Shown: positions 8,224 to 16,625 of the stretch, piece by piece
How the letters are laid out: each line of letters opens with the position of its first letter
Position numbering within the stretch: position 1 is the first letter of the stretch
DNA from: a bacterium YEK0313
Lineage (GTDB): Bacteria > Pseudomonadota > Alphaproteobacteria > Rhizobiales > Phreatobacteraceae
NCBI GenBank assembly: GCA_000751295.2
Contig: CCMO02000001.1
Location: forward strand, 5,300,951-5,364,950
DNA length: 64,000 nucleotides
Direction: 5' to 3'
Translations under genes and position numbers: made by a program
The notes under the pieces: model-generated
What the model was told of the DNA's origin: nothing
The model's input: the letters and a program-made list of their open reading frames with translations, nothing else
Databases searched by the model: none

Positions 8224-10227
8224 TCAGGCCCCTGCCGAGAGCAGCCGGGTCCGCTCGGCCTCCGCCCGCACGACCTCGTCGGCGGGGATGTGGAAGTCGC
8301 GGCGGTAGTTGAAGGTATGGCCGATCGCGACCGCGACGAGGCTGACGAAGGATAGCGCCGCCAGCCACCAGATGTACCAGATCATGGCGAAGCCGAAGAC
8401 GGTGCTGATACCCGCCAGGATGATGCCGGCGCCGGTGTTCTTCGGCATGTGGATGGCCTTGAAGCCTTCCAGCGGACGGACATAGCCGCGCCGCTTCATG
8501 TCCCACCAGGCGTCGTTGTCGTGCACGACCGGGGTGAAGGCGAAGTTGTAGTCGGGCGGCGGCGAGGACGTCGACCATTCCAGGGTCCGGCCGTTCCAGG
8601 GATCGCCGGTGACGTCGCGCAGCGCCTCGCGCCGGCGGAAGCTGACATAGAGCTGGACCAGGAAGGCGAGGATGCCGAAGAGGATCAGCACCGCGCCGAA
8701 GGCCGCGATCACGAACCAGATCTGCAGGGCCGGATCGTCGAAATGGCGCAGCCGCCGCGTCACGCCCATCAGGCCGAGCACGTAGAGCGGCATGAAGGCG
8801 AAATAGAAGCCCGAGACCCAGCACCAGAACGACACCTTGCCCCAGAACGGATCGAGCTTGAAGCCGAAGGCCTTGGGGAACCAGTAGGCGATGCCGGCGA
8901 ACAGGCCGAACAGCACGCCGCCGATGATCACGTTGTGGAAGTGCGCGACGAGGAACAGGCTGTTGTGCAGCACGAAGTCGGCCGGCGGCACCGCCAGCAG
9001 CACGCCGGTCATGCCGCCGATGACGAAGGTGAGCATGAAGGCCACCGTCCACATCATCGGCACCTCGAAGCGGATGCGGCCGCGATACATCGTGAACAGC
9101 CAGTTGAAGATCTTCGCGCCCGTCGGGATCGAGATGATCATCGTCGTGATGCCGAAGAACGAGTTCACGCTGGCGCCCGAGCCCATCGTGAAGAAGTGAT
9201 GCAGCCAGACGAGATAGGCGAGGATGGTGATGACGATGGTGGCGTAGACCATCGAGGTGTAGCCGAACAGGCGCTTGCCCGAGAAGGTCGAGGTCACCTC
9301 GGAGAAGATGCCGAAGGCCGGCAGGATCAGGATGTAGACCTCCGGATGGCCCCAGATCCAGATGAGGTTCACGTACATCATCGGATCGCCGCCGAAGTCG
9401 TTCGTGAAGAAGTTGGTGCCGAAATAGCGGTCGAGCGACAGCAGCGCGAGCACCGCGGTCAGCACCGGGAAGGATGCGACGATCAAGACGTTGGTGCAGA
9501 GCGAGGTCCAGGTGAACACCGGCAGGCGCATCATCGTCATGCCCGGCGCCCTGAGCTTGATGATGGTGGCGATGAGGTTGATGCCCGACAATGTCGTGCC
9601 GACGCCGGCGATCTGCAGCGACCAGATGTAGTAGTCGACCCCGACATCCGGGCTGTAGCCGATATTGGACAGCGGCGGATAGGCGAGCCAGCCGGTGCGG
9701 GCGAACTCGCCGACGAACAGCGACGCCATCACCAGCACGGCGCCGGCCGTGGTCATCCAGAAGCTGAAATTGTTGAGGAAGGGAAAGGACACGTCGCGCG
9801 CGCCGATCTGCAGCGGCACGACATAGTTCATCACGCCCGTGACCAGCGGCATGGCCACGAAGAAGATCATGATCACGCCGTGGGCGGTGAAGATCTGGTC
9901 GTAGTGATGGGCGTTGAGATAGCCCTCCGAACCGCCGAAGGCCATGGCCTGCTGCAGCCGCATCATGATGGCGTCGGCAAAGCCGCGCAGCAGCATGACG
10001 ATGCCGAGCACCATGTACATGATGCCGATGCGCTTGTGGTCGACGGTGGTGAACCACTCGCGCCAGAGATAGCCCCAGAGCTTGAAATAGGTCAGCGCGC
10101 CGACCAGCGCGTCGCCGCCGAGGGCGACCACCGCGAAGGTGCCGACGACGATCGGCTCGTGCAGCGGCAGGGACGAGAGCGTCAGGCGCCCGAAGATCAA
10201 TTTGAGGAAGGAAGGATCGGCGAACAT
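8224..10227 (-). CDS. cyoB: Cytochrome o ubiquinol oxidase subunit I (heme-copper catalytic subunit)
   Basis: The 667-residue subunit I contains every metal-binding motif of the heme-copper superfamily: low-spin heme His in FTAHGVIMIFF (about residue 116), the Cu-B His and cross-linked Tyr in WGHPEVYI (about 292-298), the WLHHFFTMG pair, and the heme ligands in VAHFHN. It oxidises ubiquinol, reduces oxygen to water and pumps protons. The ATG at 10227 begins MFADPSF, like CyoB of other proteobacteria; a longer open frame upstream lies inside cyoA and is discarded. It sits 22 bases after cyoA. Confidence 0.96.
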   Translation of the reverse strand: MFADPSFLKLIFGRLTLSSLPLHEPIVVGTFAVVALGGDALVGALTYFKLWGYLWREWFTTVDHKRIGIMYMVLGIVMLLRGFADAIMMRLQQAMAFGGSEGYLNAHHYDQIFTAHGVIMIFFVAMPLVTGVMNYVVPLQIGARDVSFPFLNNFSFWMTTAGAVLVMASLFVGEFARTGWLAYPPLSNIGYSPDVGVDYYIWSLQIAGVGTTLSGINLIATIIKLRAPGMTMMRLPVFTWTSLCTNVLIVASFPVLTAVLALLSLDRYFGTNFFTNDFGGDPMMYVNLIWIWGHPEVYILILPAFGIFSEVTSTFSGKRLFGYTSMVYATIVITILAYLVWLHHFFTMGSGASVNSFFGITTMIISIPTGAKIFNWLFTMYRGRIRFEVPMMWTVAFMLTFVIGGMTGVLLAVPPADFVLHNSLFLVAHFHNVIIGGVLFGLFAGIAYWFPKAFGFKLDPFWGKVSFWCWVSGFYFAFMPLYVLGLMGVTRRLRHFDDPALQIWFVIAAFGAVLILFGILAFLVQLYVSFRRREALRDVTGDPWNGRTLEWSTSSPPPDYNFAFTPVVHDNDAWWDMKRRGYVRPLEGFKAIHMPKNTGAGIILAGISTVFGFAMIWYIWWLAALSFVSLVAVAIGHTFNYRRDFHIPADEVVRAEAERTRLLSAGA

Positions 10228-10249
10228 GGCGGCAGCGCCCTTTTGGAGA

Positions 10250-11413
10250 TCAGGAATTGGGCGAACGCCTGATCTCCTCGAGCGAGGAGACCGTCGGCTG
10301 GCGGACCGGGGCGAAGGAGGGTCGCGGCAGGCCCGCCCCGCGCAGCGGCGAGGCATTGGCCGGACGCGACACCGGCGGCTCGAAGCTGAGCTGGGCGACG
10401 TCCTCCGGCGCACAGAAGGCCGGCACGTAGGAGCGCTCCGCCCCGAACGCGCCGCGCCGGACATATTTGTCGTATTGCAGCGGCAGCACCGTGCGGGCGG
10501 CGGCAAGGCCGAGCCCGCCCCTGGCGTCGAGCGCCATCATCTCGCTCATGCACATCTTGCCGGGCTCGACGCACATGTTGAGGATCGCGCGGTAGAGCCC
10601 GGCCTCGACCGTGCCGTAGCGCCGGACCGGCTCGTTCTCGCTCGGCCGCTCGAGCTCCAGATAGCCCTGCCGGTTCAGCGCGCCGCCCGCCTTGACCTCG
10701 GCGACCCACCGGTCGAAATCGGCCGTGGTCATGCCGAGGAACGCGAAGCGCATGCCCGAGAAGCCGGCGCCGCTGTAGTTGGCCGAGAAGCCGCGATAGC
10801 TGCCGGGCGCGTTGATGACCGCGTGCAGCTTGGTCTCCATGCCCGGCATGGCATAGATCTGGCCGGCGAGCGCGGGGATGTAGAAGGAGTTCATCACCGA
10901 GGACGAGGTGATGCGGAAATTGATCGGGCGATCGACGGGCGCCGCGAGCTCGTTGACGGTGGCGATGCCATATTCCGGATAGATGAACAGCCATTTCCAG
11001 TCGAGCGCGACGACGTTCACCTCGAGCGAGCGCGTCTCCGGCTTGACCGGCTGGCTCTGGGTGATGCGCCCGAGCGGGCGGAACGGATCGAGCAGATGCG
11101 TGCCCATCCAGGTGAGCGCGCCGAGGCAGATGATGATGAACAGCGGTGCGGCCCAGATCACCAGCTCGAGATGGGTCGAGTGGTCCCAGTCCGGCTCGTA
11201 GCGCGCCGTGGTGTTGGACTGGCGGTAGCGCCAGGCGAACAGGACGATCAGCGCCATGACGGGAATGATGATCAGCAGCATCAGCGCCGTCGAGATCAGC
11301 ACCAGGTCGCGCTGCTGGGCGGCGATGTCGCCGGCCGGCTTCAGCACGACGAAGTTGCAGGCGCCGAGCATGGCGAACAGCGGCAGCAGGGCAAAGGCGC
11401 GAAAACGGCTCAA
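10250..11413 (-). CDS. cyoA: Cytochrome o ubiquinol oxidase subunit II (lipoprotein)
   Basis: The 387-residue subunit II has a lipoprotein signal peptide with lipobox LGAC near residue 20, a second membrane helix (LISTALMLLIIIPVMALIVL) and a cupredoxin-like periplasmic domain. The copper-A ligands of cytochrome c oxidases are absent (the region reads FSANYSGAGFSG), as expected for a quinol oxidase. The start is taken as TTG at 11413 because AGGGG stands six bases upstream and the signal peptide begins right there; an ATG further up at 11590 would put a long polar tail before it. It is the first gene of the seven-gene leftward operon. The C-terminal ~60 residues are low-complexity and proline-rich. 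Confidence 0.92.
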   Translation of the reverse strand: MSRFRAFALLPLFAMLGACNFVVLKPAGDIAAQQRDLVLISTALMLLIIIPVMALIVLFAWRYRQSNTTARYEPDWDHSTHLELVIWAAPLFIIICLGALTWMGTHLLDPFRPLGRITQSQPVKPETRSLEVNVVALDWKWLFIYPEYGIATVNELAAPVDRPINFRITSSSVMNSFYIPALAGQIYAMPGMETKLHAVINAPGSYRGFSANYSGAGFSGMRFAFLGMTTADFDRWVAEVKAGGALNRQGYLELERPSENEPVRRYGTVEAGLYRAILNMCVEPGKMCMSEMMALDARGGLGLAAARTVLPLQYDKYVRRGAFGAERSYVPAFCAPEDVAQLSFEPPVSRPANASPLRGAGLPRPSFAPVRQPTVSSLEEIRRSPNS

Positions 11414-11480
11414 GACGGACCCCTGGGCGGAAGGCGGCACTGAGTTTCGCGTGTCGTTAGCTGCGCTGCAGCATCGATGA

Positions 11481-11501
11481 CATTGGACAATTTGCCCAAT
11501 G
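11481..11501. promoter_or_regulatory. Interrupted palindrome between cyoA and the MFS gene
   Basis: The arms CATTGG and CCAATG enclose a second inverted repeat CAA/TTG around a central T; only one base pair of the 21-base site is mismatched. It lies in the 175-base divergent promoter region, 68 bases from the cyoA start and 88 from the MFS start. The regulator is unknown to me. Confidence 0.45.
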
Positions 11502-11588
11502 CCCTTGACACCTGTTCCGGGCCTAGAGACGGCGCAGATCCCATTCGCCGGGCCCGGCCGCCCGGAATTTCGAGGAGCTGAAGGTCCC

Positions 11589-12917
11589 ATGAGCGCTGAT
11601 ATCGCCGCATCGCCGTCACTCCCGATGCAGGGCGGGTCGACACCGTCGGGGGCCGCCCACGGCGCCAGGCCCGGCGAGATCGCGATCGGCGTGATCCTCG
11701 GGCGGACGTCGGAATTCTTCGACTTCTTCGTCTACGCCATCGCCTCCGTCGTGGTGTTCCCGAAGCTGGTCTTTCCCTATGTCGACGCGCTGACCGGCAC
11801 GGTCTATTCCTTCGCGATCTTCGCGCTCGCCTTCGTGGCGAGACCGCTCGGCACCGCCATTTTCATGGCCGTCGACCGCGCCCACGGCAAGGGCGCGAAG
11901 CTGACCATCGCGCTGTTCCTGCTCGGCAGCGCGACCGTCGCCATCGCCTTCCTGCCGGGCTACGAACAGATCGGCCATGCCTCGGCCCTGCTGCTAGCCC
12001 TGTTCCGCATCGGCCAGGGCATCGCGCTCGGCGGCACCTGGGACGGACTCGCCTCGCTGCTGGCGCTCAACGCGCCGCAGGCCCGGCGCGGCTGGTACGC
12101 GATGATCCCGCAGCTCGGCGCGCCACTTGGACTCATCGTGGCGAGCGGCCTGTTCGCCTTCTTCGTCGGCAATCTCTCGGCCGAGGATTTCCTGAGCTGG
12201 GGTTGGCGCTACCCGTTCTTCGTCGCCTTCGCCATCAATGTGGTGGCGCTGTTTGCGCGCCTGCGCATCGTGGTGACGCCGGAATATGTCCACCTGTTCG
12301 ACAGCGGCGAGCTGCAGCCGACCTCGATCCGCGCGACCGTCAAGGCCGAGGGCCGCAACGTGCTGATCGGCGCCTTCGCGCCGCTCGCGAGCTTCGCCCT
12401 GTTCCACATGGTCACGGTCTTCCCGCTGTCCTGGGTGTTCCTGTTCACCAGCCAAGGCCCGGCCCGCTTCCTGGTCATCGAGATGATCGCCGCGGCCATC
12501 GGCGTCGTCGCCATCGTCGCCTCGGGCCCGCTCGCCGACCGCGTCGGCCGGCGCAACCTGCTCGGCGCCTCGGCGGTCGCGATCGCCGCCTTCAGCGGCT
12601 TCGCGCCGCAGCTGCTCGACGGCGGCGATGTCGGCGAGCTCGTCTTCATGGTCGTCGGCTTCATCCTGCTCGGCCTCTCTTTCGGCCAGTCCTCGGGCGC
12701 GATCGCCTCCAGCTTCTCCAGGGCCTATCGCTATACGGGCTCGGCGCTGACCTCGGACCTCGCCTGGATGTTCGGCGCCGGCTTCGCGCCGCTGGTGGCG
12801 CTGCTGCTGTCGAGCCATTTCGGCCTGCTCATGTCCGGCGCCTATCTGCTCTCCGGCGCGCTCTGCACGCTGGCCGCCCTCGGCATCAACCGGCAGCTGG
12901 AACTGTACGACCGCTGA
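11589..12917 (+). CDS. MFS transporter, metabolite:H+ symporter type
   Basis: This 442-residue protein has about 12 hydrophobic segments and the MHS-family features: N-terminal RTSEFFDFFVYAIAS, the cytoplasmic loop with VARPLGTAIF, and GPLADRVGRRN after the sixth helix. Such carriers import carboxylates, betaines or aromatic acids with protons; the substrate cannot be told. The N-terminal 30 residues are polar. The ATG at 11589 follows GAGGAGCTGAAGG; the upstream in-frame ATG at 11499 is less likely. It is divergent from cyoA. A copy of its last eight codons plus stop lies 47 bases further on. Confidence 0.85.
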   Translation: MSADIAASPSLPMQGGSTPSGAAHGARPGEIAIGVILGRTSEFFDFFVYAIASVVVFPKLVFPYVDALTGTVYSFAIFALAFVARPLGTAIFMAVDRAHGKGAKLTIALFLLGSATVAIAFLPGYEQIGHASALLLALFRIGQGIALGGTWDGLASLLALNAPQARRGWYAMIPQLGAPLGLIVASGLFAFFVGNLSAEDFLSWGWRYPFFVAFAINVVALFARLRIVVTPEYVHLFDSGELQPTSIRATVKAEGRNVLIGAFAPLASFALFHMVTVFPLSWVFLFTSQGPARFLVIEMIAAAIGVVAIVASGPLADRVGRRNLLGASAVAIAAFSGFAPQLLDGGDVGELVFMVVGFILLGLSFGQSSGAIASSFSRAYRYTGSALTSDLAWMFGAGFAPLVALLLSSHFGLLMSGAYLLSGALCTLAALGINRQLELYDR

Positions 12918-12964
12918 GCCGAATGCGCTGGCGCGCACGGCAGCTGGAACTCTACGACCGCTGA
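12891..12964 (+). repeat. Short direct duplication of the 3' end of the MFS gene
   Basis: The 27 bases at 12891-12917, encoding the last residues RQLELYDR plus stop, recur at 12938-12964 with one mismatch. The second copy is outside the gene, followed by unrelated sequence. Confidence 0.8.
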
Positions 12965-13062
12965 CCTCGCGCCGGCGGCGCTTGCCAGCCGGCCGCGCTT
13001 CGCCGACAAGCCTTGATGGAGGCGCCGGCCCGCAGGCACCTCGCTTTGGGGGGAGAAGCGCC

Positions 13063-14103
13063 GTGTCCCGCGCCTGGCTCGATGCCGCCATTTCGAGGAT
13101 CGAGGCGGATTTCGCCCGATCCGCCGACACCCATCTCGTCAGCCTGCCGATGGCGGGCGAGGTCGAACTCTTCTTCAAGGACGAATCGACCCATCCGAGC
13201 GGCAGCCTGAAGCACCGGCTCGCGCGCTCGCTGTTCCTCTACGCGCTGTGCAACGGCTGGATCCGCGAAGGCACCACCGTCATCGAGGCCTCGTCCGGCT
13301 CCACCGCCATTTCCGAGGCCTATTTCGCCCGCCTCCTCGGCCTGCCCTTCGTCGCCGTGGTGCCGCGCACGACCTCGGCCGAGAAATGCGCGCAGATCGC
13401 CTTCTACGGCGGCCGGCTGCATCTCGTCGACAGCGCCGACGCGGTCTATGCCGCCTCGCATCAGCTGGCCGCGGAAACCGGCGGCCATTTCATGGACCAG
13501 TTCACCTTCGCGGAGCGGGCGACCGACTGGCGCGGCAACAACAATATCGCCGAATCCGTCTTCACCCAGATGTCCCACGAGCGGCACGGCATTCCCGCCT
13601 GGATCGTCGTCGGCGCCGGCACGGGCGGCACCTCGGCGACCTTCGGCCGCTTCGTGCGCTACCGCCGGCACCCGACCCACATCGCCGTGGCCGACCCGGA
13701 AAATTCCGTGTTCACGGCCTATCATGCGAGCGGCGACCGCGGCCTCGCCGCCTCGGTCGGCAGCCGGATCGAGGGCATCGGTCGCCCGCGCGTCGAGCCG
13801 TCCTTCATCCGCGACGTGATCGACGAGATGTTGCCGGTCGAGGATATCGACTCGATTGCCGCCATGCGGGTTCTCTCGGGCCGTCTCGGCCGGCGCGTCG
13901 GCCCCTCCACCGGCACCAATTTCATCGGCGTGCTGCGGCTGCGCCGGCGCATGGCGGATGCGGGCGAAGCCGGCTCGATCGTCTCGCTCATCTGCGATTC
14001 CGGCGAGCGCTATGCCGAGCTGTTCGACGATGACTGCGTCGCCCGGCGCTTCGGCCCGGATCTGGCCGAGCGCATCGCCGCGGTGGAGGCGGCCCTCGTC
14101 TGA
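13063..14103 (+). CDS. PLP-dependent cysteine synthase/desulfhydrase-like enzyme
   Basis: The 346-residue protein belongs to the fold-type II PLP family of cysteine synthase, cystathionine beta-synthase and the cysteine desulfhydrase Cds1. The PLP-binding lysine is Lys50 in PSGSLKHR, a substrate loop EASSGSTAISEA follows, and the phosphate-binding glycine loop reads GAGTGGTSATFG. The SLKHRLARSLF-type N-terminus is more like the Cds1 branch than CysK, so it may release H2S from cysteine; this is inference. The GTG start at 13063 is preceded by GGGGGGAGAAG; the open frame extends upstream without a ribosome site. It converges with the liv operon 12 bases away. Confidence 0.75.
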   Translation: MSRAWLDAAISRIEADFARSADTHLVSLPMAGEVELFFKDESTHPSGSLKHRLARSLFLYALCNGWIREGTTVIEASSGSTAISEAYFARLLGLPFVAVVPRTTSAEKCAQIAFYGGRLHLVDSADAVYAASHQLAAETGGHFMDQFTFAERATDWRGNNNIAESVFTQMSHERHGIPAWIVVGAGTGGTSATFGRFVRYRRHPTHIAVADPENSVFTAYHASGDRGLAASVGSRIEGIGRPRVEPSFIRDVIDEMLPVEDIDSIAAMRVLSGRLGRRVGPSTGTNFIGVLRLRRRMADAGEAGSIVSLICDSGERYAELFDDDCVARRFGPDLAERIAAVEAALV

Positions 14104-14115
14104 ACCGCCGCCGCG

Positions 14116-14817
14116 TCAGAGGCCGAGATAGGCCTCGCGCACCCTGGGATCGTCCATCAGCGCCTGGCCGGCACCGGAATGGGTGATCGTGCCGGTCTCC
14201 AGCACATAGCCGCGATCGGCGATCGACAGGGCGAGATAGGCGTTCTGCTCGACCAGCAGCACGGTGATGCCGCGGGCCTTGAGGCCGACGATCACCTCGA
14301 AGATCTGCTCGACCAGGATCGGCGCGAGGCCCATGGACGGTTCGTCGAGCAGGATCAGCGCCGGCCGCGCCATCAGCGCCCGGCCGATGGCGAGCATCTG
14401 CTGCTGGCCGCCGGACAGGCCTCCGGCGGCCAGCGCGCGCTTGTCGCGGAGCACCGGGAAGCTCTGGTAGACGCCGTCGAGATCGGCTGCGATGTCGGCA
14501 TCGCGGCGCGACCAGGCGCCGAGCCGCAAATTGTCCTCGACCGACAGCGGCGCGAAGACCTGGCGTCCTTCCGGCACCTGGGCGATGCCGAGCCGGACGC
14601 GCTTGTGGGCGTCGACCCGGTCGATGGCCTCGCCCCGGAACCGGATCGAACCCGAGCTCACCGGCTGCACACCGGAGATCGCCCGCATCAGCGTGGTCTT
14701 GCCGGCGCCGTTGCCGCCGACCAGCGTGACGATCTCCCCTTCCGCCACCTCCAGCGAGACGCCGTGCAGGGCCTCGATGCGGCCGTAGCCGGACCTGACC
14801 GCGTCAACCGAGAGCAT
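14116..14817 (-). CDS. livF: Branched-chain-type ABC transporter ATPase, LivF family
   Basis: This 233-residue ATPase has Walker A GGNGAGKT, the signature LSGGQQQ, Walker B LILLDEPSMGLAP and the LivF-typical PEGRQVFAPLSVEDNL. The ATG at 14817 has GGGAGG six bases upstream and overlaps the end of livG by 14 bases. It energises import together with LivG and the permeases. It is the last gene of the importer operon. The operon's position opposite paa genes suggests an aromatic acid such as phenylacetate rather than an amino acid as substrate. Confidence 0.88.
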   Translation of the reverse strand: MLSVDAVRSGYGRIEALHGVSLEVAEGEIVTLVGGNGAGKTTLMRAISGVQPVSSGSIRFRGEAIDRVDAHKRVRLGIAQVPEGRQVFAPLSVEDNLRLGAWSRRDADIAADLDGVYQSFPVLRDKRALAAGGLSGGQQQMLAIGRALMARPALILLDEPSMGLAPILVEQIFEVIVGLKARGITVLLVEQNAYLALSIADRGYVLETGTITHSGAGQALMDDPRVREAYLGL

Positions 14818-15595
14818 GCGCCGCCTCCCGTGCACCGAGGCCGCCGAGATAGGCCTTGACCACCTCCGGATTCGTCCTGACCGCCTCGGGGCTGCCCTCG
14901 GCCAGCGCCTTGCCGTGGTCGAGCACCAGGATGCGGCTGGAGATCTTCATCACGAGCTTCATGTCGTGCTCGACGAGCACGACGCCCATGCCGCGCCGGG
15001 CGATCTCCTGGATCACCCGGTCGATGTCCTCGGTCTCGACCGGATTGCAGCCGGCCGCCGGCTCGTCGAGCAGGACCAGCTTCGGCCGCGTCGCGAGCGC
15101 GCGGGCGATTTCCAGCCGCTTCAGCGCGCCATAGGGCAGCGCCCCGGCGGACCGGTCGGCCTGGTCGGCAAGGCCGACGAGGTCGAGCAGTTCGAGCGCC
15201 CGCGCGCGGCTCTCGCGGTTCTGCCGGGTCACCGACGGCAGGGCGAAGAGATGGGCGAGCACGCTGCGCCGCTCACCCAGATGGCAGCCGACCATGACGT
15301 TTTCGACCGCGCTCATGCGGAAGAAGATCTGCAGGTTCTGGAAGGTGCGCGACAGGCCGCGGGCCGCCAGCAGATGCGGCTCGAGACCGGTGACGTCGGC
15401 GCCTTCGATCAGCACGCGGCCGGCCCCGGGCAGGTAGACGCCCGAGATCATGTTGAACAGGGTGGTCTTGCCGGCGCCGTTCGGCCCGATAATGGCAAGG
15501 ATCTCGCCGGCATGGGCCTCGAACGAGACCCCGTCCACGGCCTTTACGCCGCCGAAGGCGATGCCGAGGCCGTTCGCTTCGATGAGCGCGCTCAT
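14804..15595 (-). CDS. livG: Branched-chain-type ABC transporter ATPase, LivG family
   Basis: The 263-residue ATPase has Walker A GPNGAGKT, the LivG-typical LSRTFQNLQIF, and Walker B LVLLDEPAAGCNP (the usual LivG reading is AAGLNP or AAGMNP, so Cys here is a small deviation). The canonical signature LSGG is replaced by LPYGALKRLEIARAL, as usual for LivG. The ATG overlaps the stop of an 18-codon reading frame whose DNA resembles the livG start. It sits between livM and livF. Confidence 0.88.
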   Translation of the reverse strand: MSALIEANGLGIAFGGVKAVDGVSFEAHAGEILAIIGPNGAGKTTLFNMISGVYLPGAGRVLIEGADVTGLEPHLLAARGLSRTFQNLQIFFRMSAVENVMVGCHLGERRSVLAHLFALPSVTRQNRESRARALELLDLVGLADQADRSAGALPYGALKRLEIARALATRPKLVLLDEPAAGCNPVETEDIDRVIQEIARRGMGVVLVEHDMKLVMKISSRILVLDHGKALAEGSPEAVRTNPEVVKAYLGGLGAREAAHALG

Positions 15596-15648
15596 GCCGG
15601 CACCGCCCGAGGCGGCGCCAAGGCCGCTCGCTTCGATCGATTGGTCAT
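15592..15648 (-). CDS. 18-codon ORF before livG, apparent duplicate of the livG start
   Basis: An ATG at 15648 overlaps the livM stop (ATGA) and has a strong GGAGG site five bases upstream. It is followed by 18 codons (MTNRSKRAALAPPRAVPA) and a TGA that overlaps the livG ATG. Base by base, the stretch ATCGAAGCGAGCGGCCTTGG matches ATCGAAGCGAACGGCCTCGG just inside livG, so this looks like a duplicated and drifted livG start that keeps a good ribosome site and passes ribosomes on by coupling. No function is claimed for the peptide. Confidence 0.4.
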   Translation of the reverse strand: MTNRSKRAALAPPRAVPA

Positions 15649-16622
15649 GCGGACCTCCTGAACAGCTTGTCCTTCAGGGTCGGCACGATGCCGGCGCGCA
15701 GGAAGATCATGAACAGCATGATGAAGGCACCGATCATCAGGTGCTTGTAGTCGGACAGGAAGGTGAGCGTCTGCGGCAGCACGACGATGACCGCCGTGCC
15801 GATCACCGAGCCGACGATCGAGCCCATGCCGCCGATGACCACCATGGTGACCAGCTCGACCGAGCGCAGGAAGCCGGCCGCGTCCGGCGTGATGTGGCCG
15901 TCGAACAGGGCGAGATAGCTGCCGGCGATCGAGGCATAGATCGCCGAGACCACGAAGACGATCAGCTTGTAGCGGCCGACATCGACGCCCACCACCTTGG
16001 CCGCCACCTCCGAATCGTGGATGGCGCGGAGCGCCCGGCCGGTCGGACTGTCGACGAGGTTGAGCGCGAGCCATGCGGCGAGGATCATCGTGGCCCCGCC
16101 GATCCAGTACCAGGTGTCCGAGCCGCGCACCGGCCAGTCGAACAGCACGAGCCGCGGCACACGCATGCCGTCGGGCCCGCCGGTCCAGGCCGCCTCGTTG
16201 GTGAAGACCATGGCGATCAGAATGCCGAAACCGAGCGTCGCGACCGCGAGATAATGGCCGCGCAGCCGCAGGATCGGCCGGCCGGCGATGAAGGCGATCA
16301 GCGCCGATACGGCGGCGCCGATCACCATGGCGGCGAGGCCGTGGACGCCGAAACGCTGCGGCAGGATCGCCACCGCATAGGCGCCGATGCCGATGAAGCC
16401 GGCATGGCCGAGGCTGACCTGGCCGGCATAGCCCATCAGGAGATTGAGCCCGATTGCCGCAATCGCCAGGATCCAGACGATGGCGCCGACCCGGTAGTAG
16501 AAGGACGAGGGGAAGACCAGCGGCGGTAGCGCCACGAGCAGCGCCAGGACGACGAGCGTCACCAGCTTGTCGTGGCTTGGCCTGGGCTTTTCGGCGGGGA
16601 CCGGAGGACTGGCAGCGCTCAT
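15645..16622 (-). CDS. livM: Branched-chain-type ABC transporter permease, LivM family
   Basis: The 325-residue permease has about nine hydrophobic segments and the LivM hallmark GYAGQVSLGHAGFIGIGAY near residue 70, plus the GGMGSIVGSVIGT loop near the C-terminus. It forms half of the membrane channel with LivH, whose gene ends four bases upstream. Confidence 0.92.
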   Translation of the reverse strand: MSAASPPVPAEKPRPSHDKLVTLVVLALLVALPPLVFPSSFYYRVGAIVWILAIAAIGLNLLMGYAGQVSLGHAGFIGIGAYAVAILPQRFGVHGLAAMVIGAAVSALIAFIAGRPILRLRGHYLAVATLGFGILIAMVFTNEAAWTGGPDGMRVPRLVLFDWPVRGSDTWYWIGGATMILAAWLALNLVDSPTGRALRAIHDSEVAAKVVGVDVGRYKLIVFVVSAIYASIAGSYLALFDGHITPDAAGFLRSVELVTMVVIGGMGSIVGSVIGTAVIVVLPQTLTFLSDYKHLMIGAFIMLFMIFLRAGIVPTLKDKLFRRSA

Positions 16623-16625
16623 GGC

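Noticed and set aside
11505..11527. TTGACA at 11505 as the MFS promoter
   Set aside because: No acceptable -10 lies 16-18 bases downstream; CCTAGA is only 11 bases away.
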